From contig OX485805.1 in the NCBI GenBank assembly GCA_950295325.1, positions 52,230,758 to 52,290,757 of the forward strand: 60,000 bases of DNA, written 5' to 3'. The position numbers and the translations under genes were made by a program. Shown one piece after another: positions 32,401 through 42,040 of the stretch (within the stretch, counting starts at the first letter, position 1; each line of letters opens with the position of its first letter). The notes beneath the pieces were generated by a model. That model searched no databases. It was not told the DNA's origin and saw only the letters and a list, made by a program, of their open reading frames with translations. This DNA comes from Polytrichum commune (taxonomy: Eukaryota; Streptophyta; Polytrichopsida; Polytrichales; Polytrichaceae).

Positions 32401-34039
32401 GCTGATGCCAGGTATGGTTTCGCATTTTTTGGTGTGTTTTGGGCTGTGTAGTGGCTTTGTGTGTATGCTCGGATTGGGAGGGTGTGATCTGTAGGGTGTG
32501 TCTTTGGGGTGTGTGTGGGTGGGCATTTTTTGTTTTTTGTGTGTTGTTAGTTTTGCTTGCTTTATTGGGGATCTGTGGGTTGGTTATTTTGGCTATTGGG
32601 GTGTCTGTTGGATTGGTTTTTTCGGGGGTATGGGATGTGTTGTCGTGGTGGGTGACCGGTGACAGTGTGTGCAATGTGTCAGAAGTTTGGTGCGAGTGGG
32701 GTCTGTAGGTTCTGGTTGGTTCTTGGGGTGTTTTCCGGGAGGAGTGCGGGGTGGCAGTGTTTAGGGGGTTTAGGGTGTGAGTGAGTGGGTGTGGCTGTGG
32801 GTTGTGTGATTTCTTTGTTGGAGGTGGTATGTGTTGGCATTGTGTTTGTGTGGGGGTTTCGGTGTTGTGTGTGTGCCTTTGTGTGTGCAGCTTGGGTATT
32901 GAGCCGGTGGAGCGACTTCTGCGCTCGATTTGTTCGGCTGGCTGGGTGTGCTCGTTGTGTGGGTGTGGCAGTTGCTGGTGCGGTTGAGGAGCATGGCGAT
33001 CGAGTAGGGTAAGTTTCTGTTGCTTGCTTGGTAGCTGTGTGGTATAAAGGTGCCAGTGAGATGGAGTGGATTTGATCGGGGGCAGTTCGATTGATAGCTG
33101 TGGCGAGGTGGGTTGAGTGTATGTGGCAGGTGGATTGCTTCCTGTGCTGGTGATTCTTTGTGTGAGGTTGCTTCGTGGAGTTGCTTGTGTGGATGTGTCT
33201 TGTGTGGATGTGGTGTAGTGGTGTGGCAGAGTGGAGGTGTGTGTTGTGTGGGGGGGTGGAGTAGCGTGACGGTGTTCGTACCTGATGTGATGTAGCTGGT
33301 AGATCTCGGGTATGCTTCTGTGTTGTGGGTGGATGCGAGCATTGTGGGCCGATCGGAGGGGGAGGGCTGCTGTGACTTGCGGCCCTGCGTTCAGCTTGCT
33401 TGTCCTGGCCGGTTGCTTGTGCATTCGCCATCTCCCTTTCGGGCGATTGTTGGTGTGGCTGGTGTTGGCGAGGCGCTCTTGTGGGTCGGCGCAGGTTCCT
33501 TCAGTGGGGTTGTCGCAGGTACTTCTTCGGATGCCGGTCTTTCGGTGGCTGGAGCGGCTTATTGGTGCGCTCCGGGCGGGTGCAGGGTGCTGGTGGCATT
33601 GGCTTGGCGGGGGTTCGGTGTAGCGGATCTGCTCCTTGTGCGGCAGTGGCTCCTTGCAACGTTGGTGTAGGGTGGGAGTTAGATCTAGGGTTAGCAGGGG
33701 GGAGGTTGTGTTGATCTCCCTTTGAGGATGTTTGAGCCATGGCCCTGCAATCTGATTGTGGCTCAGCAGTGCATAAATCACTAATAAAGTTCCCCATTGA
33801 TAGATGTGAAGGCCTCGTTGTTGGTGTCCGGTGATTGGTGGTCGGGTGTGTGTAGTGCACTTCGGGGTTGCACGTCGATGCTTGGTTCGGAGTTGGTTGG
33901 ATCTGGTGCTCGTCTTGTCTGGTCGTGCATTCTTCTGTGTGCCCGCATCTTCTTCCTTGTTGTGCTGCCGCTTCTGTGTGACATCGCCTCTGCGTTCTCG
34001 CCGCTTCGGTGCGGAGCTCCCGCCGCGGTGTGGAGCCAT
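29453..34039 (-). CDS. LINE ORF1, 1,528-residue nucleic-acid-binding-type protein
   Basis: The ATG at 34039 (MAPHRGGSSAPKRRERRG) is chosen because the only earlier ATG (34129) lies inside the target-site duplication. Residues 1 to about 970 are low complexity, rich in His, Thr, Pro, Gln and Ser, with basic clusters. The C-terminal ~550 residues have balanced composition. Two segments look RRM-like: EVEILSLTKSDSERDFAFIT (about 1210) and TTLVANNLPQ to SWCHIQCLNV (about 1271-1320), with RNP2- and RNP1-like strands. A helical, possibly coiled stretch follows (about 1370-1465). RRM-bearing ORF1 proteins bind element RNA in several LINE clades. No CCHC knuckle is evident. The ORF is uninterrupted, but A+C-rich sequence has few stop codons, so openness alone is weak evidence for the N half. 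Confidence 0.75.
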   Translation of the reverse strand: MAPHRGGSSAPKRRERRGDVTQKRQHNKEEDAGTQKNARPDKTSTRSNQLRTKHRRATPKCTTHTRPPITGHQQRGLHIYQWGTLLVIYALLSHNQIAGPWLKHPQREINTTSPLLTLDLTPTLHQRCKEPLPHKEQIRYTEPPPSQCHQHPAPARSAPISRSSHRKTGIRRSTCDNPTEGTCADPQERLANTSHTNNRPKGRWRMHKQPARTSKLNAGPQVTAALPLRSAHNARIHPQHRSIPEIYQLHHIRYEHRHATPPPHTTHTSTLPHHYTTSTQDTSTQATPRSNLTQRITSTGSNPPATYTQPTSPQLSIELPPIKSTPSHWHLYTTQLPSKQQKLTLLDRHAPQPHQQLPHPHNEHTQPAEQIERRSRSTGSIPKLHTQRHTHNTETPTQTQCQHIPPPTKKSHNPQPHPLTHTLNPLNTATPHSSRKTPQEPTRTYRPHSHQTSDTLHTLSPVTHHDNTSHTPEKTNPTDTPIAKITNPQIPNKASKTNNTQKTKNAHPHTPQRHTLQITPSQSEHTHKATTQPKTHQKMRNHTWHQLPPKPATNGHHNAPPQENTQHPLHKPRHHTTTSIHFSIHLCPPTHSNCQHLPPSPPTSTATDSTPHALSSISSLTPQKPIHLHTSPPTHLSHTALHRNDTSCCTNRSEPTPADTRGRTSPTHSKRQPPSATTHYTRPTNANAVADSQQHHQHGHLTTANPTAPEAVPKTAPAPACTHHPQFSSRLLPSQHSLHSQPTPNHPQQHVKPPTPHQPRPPPTTTTTNSTHHPTHTTPTHIRTRPHTTPGPIQQLNHAQHTDSDALFTRHQQFIIAQGNPLIRPLEVMNPTNQPTGTHPPPPLKDQYKAFRQQVLSQQPITHTSQLSNHAPHSHNLDAEEDLDMDAQLENVSPERGGSSLQMTYEHTSHQAFPANSMHNIESTPPTLQYRNPRIEDATKSQSTKRRKAEDYTATSTPDTQHKPTPTSSRARRMSTIGIDMIGHMWLGFHMHETLATQRGKKELKEKRTDEEFATLGTPTNEVQEFRTIRRAFPRVKQILYPNERPDAVPGQHLHFTQIPMYEKTSQDTGLTEGFHVTIRFDGEYKQLNRREVKTACMERLRSMNIPLGTTYSNPIDIGINAVTRNWAGFIKLHLQFPQRDGLALLREERAFVMTMGDGERTIGKVEKGFELITKAKNMRLHLKGEALRNHTALDILRSLMRDSYYDGREVEILSLTKSDSERDFAFITLTTEEARENILTNGLTFHSERLKVSVTKDKDLSNPLEPRISTTLVANNLPQRESQSTITKSLKRLFGEENITGITYGYKTNQPDDRQASWCHIQCLNVAVYTEWLHKSTYILGRRVDFVPHKGSIDGTEPNQTAIRLAQAPMREVIAQKAQAMNNIAASSPLVSEKLFTKAMKELTETMDDKLTTLTHNINHNTDMRIEASTDTLKTHATNIHSIMSAMAMEFQQSNNRIHNIMQTLAATSPDPPHTNIARLPSAPSTSLINTYGGDTNNPPHAPPGFSNAHYRNSPSSLHKDPYQSHD

Positions 34040-34122
34040 CTCCTGTGATCTAGGCACAAAGAGGTTGTTTGCTAAGGAACTTACATACAAACGTACATGA
34101 AAGCAACCCCAGAAGGGCAGTG
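34040..34122 (-). promoter_or_regulatory. LINE 5' leader
   Basis: Only 83 nt separate the target-site duplication from the ORF1 ATG. If the copy is complete, this short leader would have to hold any internal promoter. If not, the element is slightly 5'-truncated. I see no recognisable promoter motif. Confidence 0.4.
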
Positions 34123-34135
34123 ACTCCATAGTCAG
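34123..34135. repeat. LINE target-site duplication, 5'-side copy
   Basis: ACTCCATAGTCAG, identical to 21012-21024. It contains the ATG (minus strand, 34129) that artificially extends ORF1; that codon belongs to the host target, not the element. Confidence 0.9.
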
Positions 34136-34150
34136 CTAAAGGGGGGCATG
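34136..34150 (+). other. polypurine-tract-like sequence
   Basis: The sequence CTAAAGGGGGGCATG is followed by TGGAGGTGTG. A purine tract before a TG resembles the polypurine tract and LTR start of Ty3/gypsy elements. With the LINE removed, it lies ~600 bp downstream of the chromodomain-like peptide at 20.37 kb. I could not find the LTR end or a second LTR. Confidence 0.3.
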
Positions 34151-37030
34151 TGGAGGTGTGTTGTTTATGTTTGTTTTTGCCATGTTTTCGTTGTATTTGT
34201 TAGTGGTGGTTGGTACTTGAGCTGCAGTGACACACGATCGCTATTTACACGACAACAACGAGTCACACCTTTTATAAATCTGGAACATGCAAAGACCATA
34301 CATGAGATGCCTATACAACACAAGATCAATTAGTGGATGCAAGAGACCAATTATTTGGTTTGACCATGTTGTGTGGACAATGGTGAATAAGTTGAAGGTT
34401 CTTTTTTCTAAACTATCCTACCTCTGTTGCAAGATTTTTGCCTTCATGATATGGATGCATGAATCAACAATAGTAGTAGTCAAGACTATGATTTTATTTC
34501 CAGATTGGAAGATAACAATTATTTAAATTACGATTCAACAATTTGAGAATCCTAACTAGAGACAACAAAGAATTAATAAGAATATTTGTTATAAACATAG
34601 CAAATATTCTTATTGCTAACAAAATAGAGAGACTATTCAAATAGCCAAAAATCTCTCTAACACACGCATGTTTGCCTAGCAAGGCGCCTTCACCATTCAA
34701 AAAATAAAATACTAATTTGTATTTTTCTTCTTCAGACAAGGTTTTTGTAGGAGGAAGATGTCGAAGAAATCCACGAGGATGAGGTGGCATAGACTATTGC
34801 GGATAAAGAGGCAGTTGAAACGGGTTTAGAAACCCTAACCTCATGCTATCAATATCGGGTAGGGTAACAAAACTCGAAGCTAACGCGTTTGTTGGGGCTG
34901 ACAACCAGACAGCTGCTGGCCAGCATGTACACCTTGTTGGTTCTCCAACTACCAATGGCCAATACTCCACCCTCTCTTCTATTAAGGACAGGGTGTTATT
35001 TTGGGAAGATGAAGTCTAAACACCATGTTTAGACGTAATGATTACTAAGTCAAACCAATATATTTACGTAGCAAACAAATATTAATTATATTGTTTGGCT
35101 TGGCAATTTGGCATCATGGAATTTAAGACACATTAACTACAATTTATTTAGTAGCAAAATTATTAATAAAAATTAATTTTTTGACAAAATTGATATAATA
35201 TATATTTTACTATTACAACATGACTTTAGAATGGGTTAATATGAAATAATTTTTTTTCTAAAATTTCATATTTCTTTTTATTCCATAGTTTATGCTTGAA
35301 CTACTTAATTTAATGTTTGTTTGGTGTTATCATCCAAATATGTCCATGTATTGTTATAAACCAAATATGATGTTCAAGAATTTTGAATTTTTTGAAATAA
35401 AAAATCATGAAATTATTATATAAATTATTATATAAATATTCATTTTTCCAAGAGATTTAATGGATTATGGAATTATAATGTGTTTGAAAATGTTACCGAA
35501 AACAGTAAGAGTAGAGGTCATGTTAGATCAATTGATTCATTCATTATTTAATATAAATATTTAAAACATGTTCTTAAAATGAGATTTAATCACATATCAC
35601 TTAGACCTATATTGATACACAAAGCTATCCATATTATATGTGATGTTTTTCTAAAAGTCTGTCAGGTTCTAAACATTGACCACATGGTGGATATAGAGCT
35701 TGCAACCAAGAAAATGTGCAATAGATATTAAATATTACTTCTTGAGGCGTACAAGCAAAACAAGTTTAGCTTCAAGTACTCTCAACCTTATCTTCTCACA
35801 AACAAGTCTATAAATGATGAGTTGAGTTGGTTCCTTAATCATGTATATATTTTTGGTCTTGATAAAGTCTTTAAAATAATGCATATTTTACCTAAGTTAA
35901 TTATATAAGAAATCAAACATCAACAAGATTAAGTAACAATGATTTCTTACCATGTCTGGATAATAGTAGGTGAGTCTCACTCGATGAAGTCACTACAAAT
36001 CTCCAAAAAACAATATGAAAAATCATATTTAAGTTGGCAATCAATAGCAATGAATTGCCTTATATTATAGCTATGTATAAATTTCACAAAAAATATCAAT
36101 AGATTACAAATGCTTCTGGATTCATTTATGTAAATAAAACTACTTTGATTACCATTGCTACTATGATATTTTTTGAAGAAGTCAAATAATGGGCTAAAAT
36201 CACTACCACTGGCTATAAAAACTTCCTCCAAGTTTATACCTTCATTTATTGGATTATTGATTTCATAAATGAATTTTGTCTCAACCTACCACAAATTGTC
36301 TATAACATTTATGTTGCGGACATTACTAGATGTTTTGAAACCATACCAATCAATGGACAAGATCTTTTTTTTGAAGTTGTGAAATTCATAACGATACTAG
36401 AAATCAAAAATTTCAAACAAAAACACCCTAAGTCAGAACCAATGTTGGATGGGTATATATGTTAGGGCCTCGTATAAACATTGGTATCAAATAGGATATC
36501 GCAGACCATACCCAACTAGTATCAAAGGGAACAGTATACTAGCTCATACATGTGCATCATAGGCAGGAGATATTTATGAACATACCAATACCAAGGAGGG
36601 GTTTAGAATGCAATACTAAGAACATTCTTGTGCACATGGTCACATTATTTCTCCACAGTAGTGTTTTTCATTTTCTTAGGGTTGCATTCGAAGGTTGTAT
36701 TTAAGTAGACATGGATGGAATATATTGGCGGCCCAACTTGGTTTCGATGCAGAATGGGAAAAAATTTGTTGCATTAGTTGTTGAAGATTCAAGCCATCAT
36801 GCTTTTATAGTGGTCATTGAGGTTTGGCCTAAACCTGTATCACCTAGTTTAGTTCATAATTTCATGTTAATTTTCCTCGGTTGATGGGTGTCATTTTTGT
36901 TTTCTAGTTGTGACCAACACATGTTAACAAGATCCTTGTGTTCATGACTTGGAAGGTCGCATGAATAAAATATGATCTATTTTCAAAAATTAGCTCTCAA
37001 AGACTAGGGTTCCCCTTTTAGGGTTTTTTA
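34151..37030. other. AT-rich intergenic DNA, no gene recognised
   Basis: The AT content is high, especially 35000-36400. Only short ORFs are present, and none carries a domain I recognise. Around 35950-36470 plus-strand frames give repeatedly interrupted, protein-like stretches that could be an old transposon, but I cannot name it. Confidence 0.4.
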
Positions 37031-39858
37031 GTTAGATTTCAACAAATATGACAACAATATTGGTTCAATCTGAATGGGGAGGACATGGTTTACCAGGAGA
37101 AGAGCCTTCCAATACATAGCCAAAAACAATAGAAGACACACAGAACACCATTGCGAATGCTGGAGTTACATTAGAAGAGTTGCATAATGCATAAGAATTG
37201 GCAGTTTGGCGTGTGCAACTCACTCATCTACAAGACAACCACAAGTTTTGAATACCTTATCATAGAACCTCTTTAGTGTGGGCATTTTTCTTGTTGCATC
37301 TGCAAGGAATAAAAGTTGATGTAAATGTACCACAAACAATGAGGTGTGTTTTGTACCATCCAACATCATCCACTCCAATTGTGTCTAAAGGGCAAAGTTC
37401 CACTGTCTCGCAACCTACTACTCGTTCCAGGAAAGATGTCCTTAACTACAACCTTGCACATGGATCTACCTCTATGATGAAACATATGATGAATGACCAT
37501 GTTGCTGATATAGAGAGATATAAATAAATTGTGGCAACCACTCATGTAGAGGGAAGAAAAAAAAAATACAAGAAAAAAAAACAGGTGAACCCTAGTGCCA
37601 TAACTGAATACTATGGAAGTACTACACTAGATAGGTAGATTACTGTTAGATGAAGATTAGTGTTAGAGCCAATAGTTACCCAAAACACTAAATGTCACTT
37701 GAAAGTATAATTAGTGTTACAATTTCCTTTGTCTTTATTTTGCATTGTCAAAGTTGAGTTCCATTAAGTTTAAATTTTGTAATATCAAATTCCTAGCATA
37801 TTACATTTTTTATGAGGCTCACATATTCTACCTCCAATTCTTCATTTGAAGATCTACAAAAAATGTCATCTAACACTAAATGCGCTTTTGTAAATATTCA
37901 AAGTTACTAATTGGTACAAATAGTGTTAGAGTTGACATTTAGTGTTCTAACACTATGAAGACAATTGACATTTAGCGTTTTTGTCGACTATTAGTATTTC
38001 CAACACTAATCTACCTATTTAGTGTAGTCCTTATGGGAAGAATGATGTAGCACAACAAAGGTTTTTAAAGGATCTTGTTCTTTATATTGCAACATAATAC
38101 ATTGCATTGTCTGCAGTGGAAAATCTATGGTTGCGGCGTATGGTATTGCGACGTGATCCGAAGGTCAGGTTTCCCACACGAAAACAATTGGTGAAGGAGA
38201 TTATCTCGTCTATGTTGCAAAAGACTATGGAATGTGTTGTCGGCATTGGCAAGTTGTGCAACAGTTGCAGTGATTTTCGATCTATGGATGTCGCGTACGA
38301 GAGTGGACACATTCTGTTAGGTTGTGAACTTCATAGATAGCGATTGGGAACCTCGACATATCACTATAGGTATTTTTATGCATAAGATATTGCAAGAGCA
38401 ACTTTAGCAGTTATTGTGAAGAAGTTGCTTTCAAATTTTCACCTCACAGACAAAGTAATTTCGTATGTGAAAGATGAAGGTAGTAATTTGAAAACATTGG
38501 CATCAACTTTAACATCGATTGTCTCTTGCAAGCCTTTGGCTTTGTTGCAACCCTATTTGAGAATGTGTTTTTGACACATTATATCAAAGGCATGCCAATA
38601 TTCTACAACCGATACAAAAGTTTGTATTGGAATGAAGAAGGTGTCCATTAAAGAGGCTCAACCTAACTTGCAGAAAATAATTACATGGACTAAAAAATAC
38701 GGAAAAGGAAGAGCACAGTGGGATAAAATGTGCGTTGAAGCATGACTTGTCTCTTGAAAGTTAAAAACAATTGTGAAAACAAGATTCGCAAGTAAAGTCG
38801 TGTTTCTTCAGGTGATAACTTGAACTTGCACCTTCGCCTTCTCCTTCTCCTTCTCCGTCTCTTTCCTTCTAAATGGGTACCTAAAAGAGAATGTACAATG
38901 GTTATGGGAAGTGTTTGGTCTTGTATGTAATTTGATTTGCTTTTATTTATATGTAAGTTGATGTAATATGATGTGCTTCCCTCATGGACTACTAATTACA
39001 GACTTAATAATTATAATGACCATATTATTATGAAGAATGACCATGTAAGACGGACATAATTTATTGAATTTTGTTATTATGTTGTAGGAAACACAAGAGT
39101 ATGCAACGGCGATTAATATATACTATGGTAGGCAAACTGCAACCTTGCAAGTCCGAGTCCCAAGTGGGCCGACTTGGGTTGTGGCAAAGGCGGTCACAAA
39201 GACTTTGCGCCCTATCGTGCAACAATGCATTTTAAACCGATCTTGCAGGTATTGGCTCTTGAGCGATGCATTGTATGTAACCTTCCATATAAACATCCAG
39301 CTACAAAATGAGTATGATCGGAGGATGCCTGCGGTGCCAACACTTCGATGTGGACCGATGGACTCGGAGCTACAACTACTTTATGGCTGCATGGCTTTTG
39401 AATCAATTGAAGTTATCAAACCATGTCTTGCATTTGCAGTTGATTTCACTTGTAAGAAGGCACATAATATGTTGTTGTTGATGTTAGACCCTAGGTATAA
39501 GGGGTTGCAAGTGATTATTGACTACGTGGAACGCGAGAAGGCCATGCACATTGTGGTAGAATATGATCAACTTGTTTTGGTGCCTTTGCTTGTGAAGGTG
39601 TCATGGTTGCTGAATCCGAGCTTGGACAATAACTTGGCACCCACATTGGAGGCTACAACTGATTTTCTTTTTGGGTACACGAATTCTACAGAGGAGGCTA
39701 GTGAGGGCATGCTAAAATCGGATCTCATTTTGTTTTGGAAGCTTTTTGTACCTGCAGATAAAGACATTGCTTTACTTGCTTGGTGGAGGGATGTATCTAA
39801 TAATTATGCATATTTGGATGTACAAATACTCACATATGGAACAGAATATAGTTCATAG
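37031..39858 (+). pseudogene. hAT-family transposase pseudogene (BED finger, hAT core, dimerisation region)
   Basis: Pieces in order on the plus strand. A BED-like zinc finger tail (GSTSMMKHMMNDHVADIERY, about 37458-37524). A core segment with AVENLWLRRMVLRRDPKVRF and FPTRKQLVKEIISSMLQKTM (about 38115-38235). A decayed segment with VISYVKDEGSNLKTLASTL (about 38458-38513). A clean 237-codon stretch, 39145-39858, with NMLLLMLDPRYKGLQ and the C-terminal dimerisation-type LLAWWRDVSNNYAYLDVQI. This order matches plant hAT transposases (ricesleeper/DAYSLEEPER-like). A MITE splits the reading frame after residues EYYG, and stops interrupt the middle, so the gene is dead. Terminal inverted repeats were not located. 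Confidence 0.75.
37620..38031. mobile_element. 412-bp MITE inside the hAT pseudogene
   Basis: Terminal inverted repeats: the left end TACTACACTAGATAGGTAGA is mirrored by the right end TCTACCTATTTAGTGTAGT. Flanks TATGGAAG (37612-37619) and TATGGGAAG (38032-38040) form a near-perfect 8-9 bp duplication. The host frame (EYYG | YGKNDVAQQR) is resumed after it. No coding capacity. Inner words such as AGTGTTAGA and ACACTAAATGTCA recur in both orientations. Confidence 0.8.
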
Positions 39859-40850
39859 TATTTTACCAAATGTACTTATTTCAAGGGGTTGATATCTACT
39901 AATTTTTTCACCACGTAAACCTAAGATTTCAATTAACATCACTCTATGTCCTTCTTTATATTTGTTACATGGTACATCCAACATATTTACATTACGCAAC
40001 AATATATTTTGTGGTTGTAAGGAGTGCATGCGCCACTTCAAGCTCCCACCCATAGTTCAAATTGCAACAACATTGGGTGACACTATTACAAAATCCTTAC
40101 AAAGTTCTTGCACAACTACCACATTCTTTGTCACTACAACATCGTGTATCAAGTCATGACAAGTTGCCTACAAACTCTTCAGCTTTTGAAAAGCCCTCGA
40201 GGAGGCAACGGCGAGATAGGGGCCCAAGTGGACTATACCGTAGACATGGTGCTAATTGTCACTAAGAATGATGAGTAGGTTGGAGCAACTTTGGAAAGTC
40301 AATGCAAGGGATCGAATGGACATATGGGCTACCATACGGATGTGGATGTCGGAAAAAACGATGGTGAAAAGCTTTTCCGTTTACAATTGTGACAAACTTT
40401 TGTGCAAGAGAAAATGACATCTAATTCTCCCCAATTACATGGGCATTGGTAACCACCACTCTCACATGGGGATCAACTTTGAAGACTATTGGACATTAAA
40501 CAACAAATATCATGTTACAAAAAAATACTTGTACCAATTTTAAGGAAGTCTATTTTTGAACTTACTTGTGATTTGGAAGGAGACCGCAAATCCAACCCCT
40601 TCATGTGAGTACTTGGCTTAACCCACATGATGACAAATCCCATGACAATAATGTTGGAGTGGTGGAACATAGTGTAGACGTATAATTTTCTATCACGGAC
40701 CATTGAGTTCATGGATTCTACCTCAAGTATTTTGTAGTTCGCATTCCATATATCCTAACACTAACCCGATGAAACCCATCTTGCTCGTTTCACCACTCCA
40801 TGTTTTGTTGGAACACCAACAAAAAGATGACCCAATTTATAGTTTTGGAT
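39859..40850. other. unassigned spacer after the hAT pseudogene
   Basis: Probably the 3' portion of the decayed hAT element and flanking DNA. No ORF with recognisable domains. Confidence 0.3.
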
Positions 40851-42040
40851 GATAACTCGACTTCACCACTCGCATAATCATCATATTTATGATGAAGGAG
40901 CATATTGTGTTGAATGACGCAAACCATAGTGATCACGTAGGTGTTTGACATTCACTTCTATTTTTTCCGAGAGTTTGCATTGGTGGTGTAGCCTTTAAAT
41001 TACCAAACACATTTTTCACCACTCTTCTACTTCATCGCAACATGTGATTGTACATAACCCCAATAGTAACAACATGCTGAGACTGATAAGGTATCATAAA
41101 TCAAAGAGTTAATGGATAACACGGGTGCAAGCATGGTAAAGTGGACAACTCTTGATCCCTACAAAAGTTTAAGTGAAAGTGATTTAATACTATATTGACT
41201 TTGCATTTAATGGAGAAAAAAATCATAAACATTTAAGAACATATTTAGGGGATATAAAGTCAAGCAATTTAAATTGACAAATTATGTTAAAGGAAAATTA
41301 TGTGTGTTTTAGAAGATGATGCCAGTGGTGTGCAAGTAGGTGAAATTGAACAAATAAGAGTCTACATATTTTTCTAAACATATTAAAATTACATTAAATT
41401 TATGATTTCTCTACCATTTTTATGATGCCCCCAAATTTATAATTCAAGGAATATGAAAAGCGTCCAAGTTCAAAATATTTAAGACCATGAAGTTTATGCT
41501 CAAATCCATATTTAACCATTTGCTTTTGATCATTACTTTTAATAATAAGTTTTCAAGATCTCATCTTGATATTTTACATTGCAGTAACACAACAGTAGAG
41601 GGCAATATGAAAGAAAAGAAAAAAATATTTAAATAAGATTTTGCTACTACTTATAGACGTTTGACCAAAACAATAATGGTTTCAGTATACTAGAGAACTT
41701 TTTTGAACCACTATGTCATGCTTGCACCCACATGTGTCTTCCAATAGGTGAGGCCAAACCTCATCCGCCCCGAACGTTGGGTCGACCAACCCGCCATGCA
41801 TCTCCAAACCGATCTTCACAAGACAAATGCATTTGTTCACGAAGCTTACCAATAAGCTTACCAAGACCAAATCAAGATTGCGTGTCCTTAGTGTTTGACA
41901 TGCAAGAGAGTATTTATGTATGTAAAATAACAATAACTCTCACCCCCTAGTTTAGGCTTTGCAACGGAGACATGTGGCGCCCATCAATAGCACCACTTAA
42001 GGGGCAATTCACATTACCCTTTGAGTTTGATAAATACGTT
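40851..42040 (-). pseudogene. decayed PIF/Harbinger-like transposase traces
   Basis: Minus-strand translation gives short motifs in Harbinger order. SGAIDGRHM, like the family's first catalytic A-[IL]-D-G-T-H-I, is at about 41975-42000. RRVVKNVFGNLKA, like R-x-V-[VI]-E-x-x-F-G-x-L-K, is at about 40990-41030. VCVIQHNMLLHHKYDD, like the C-terminal C-x-L-H-N block, is at about 40880-40930. They are in different frames with stops between, so this is an old relic. Confidence rests on motif order only. Confidence 0.45.

Larger units (their letters stand above)
21025..34122 (-). mobile_element. 13.1-kb non-LTR retrotransposon with APE-type and putative restriction-like endonucleases
   Basis: A single insertion of 13,098 bp bounded by the perfect 13-bp duplication ACTCCATAGTCAG. 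In sense order (right to left) it holds a short 5' leader, ORF1 (34039-29453), a middle ORF with two 2A-like motifs (29460-27607) and ORF2 (27650-21180). ORF2 encodes APE endonuclease, reverse transcriptase, RNase H, a Cys/His knuckle and a restriction-like C-terminal region. A structured 3' UTR follows, ending in a TTTTC-type simple repeat rather than poly(A). APE plus C-terminal endonuclease is the arrangement described for Dualen/RandI elements of Chlamydomonas; the clade assignment is inference. The sense strand is strikingly A+C rich. ORF2 is inactivated in this copy. The element may be full length, but 5' truncation inside a longer leader cannot be excluded. Confidence 0.9.

Noticed and set aside
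34087-34129. ORF1 start at the ATG at 34129
   Set aside because: This ATG lies inside the target-site duplication and so is host DNA captured by chance.
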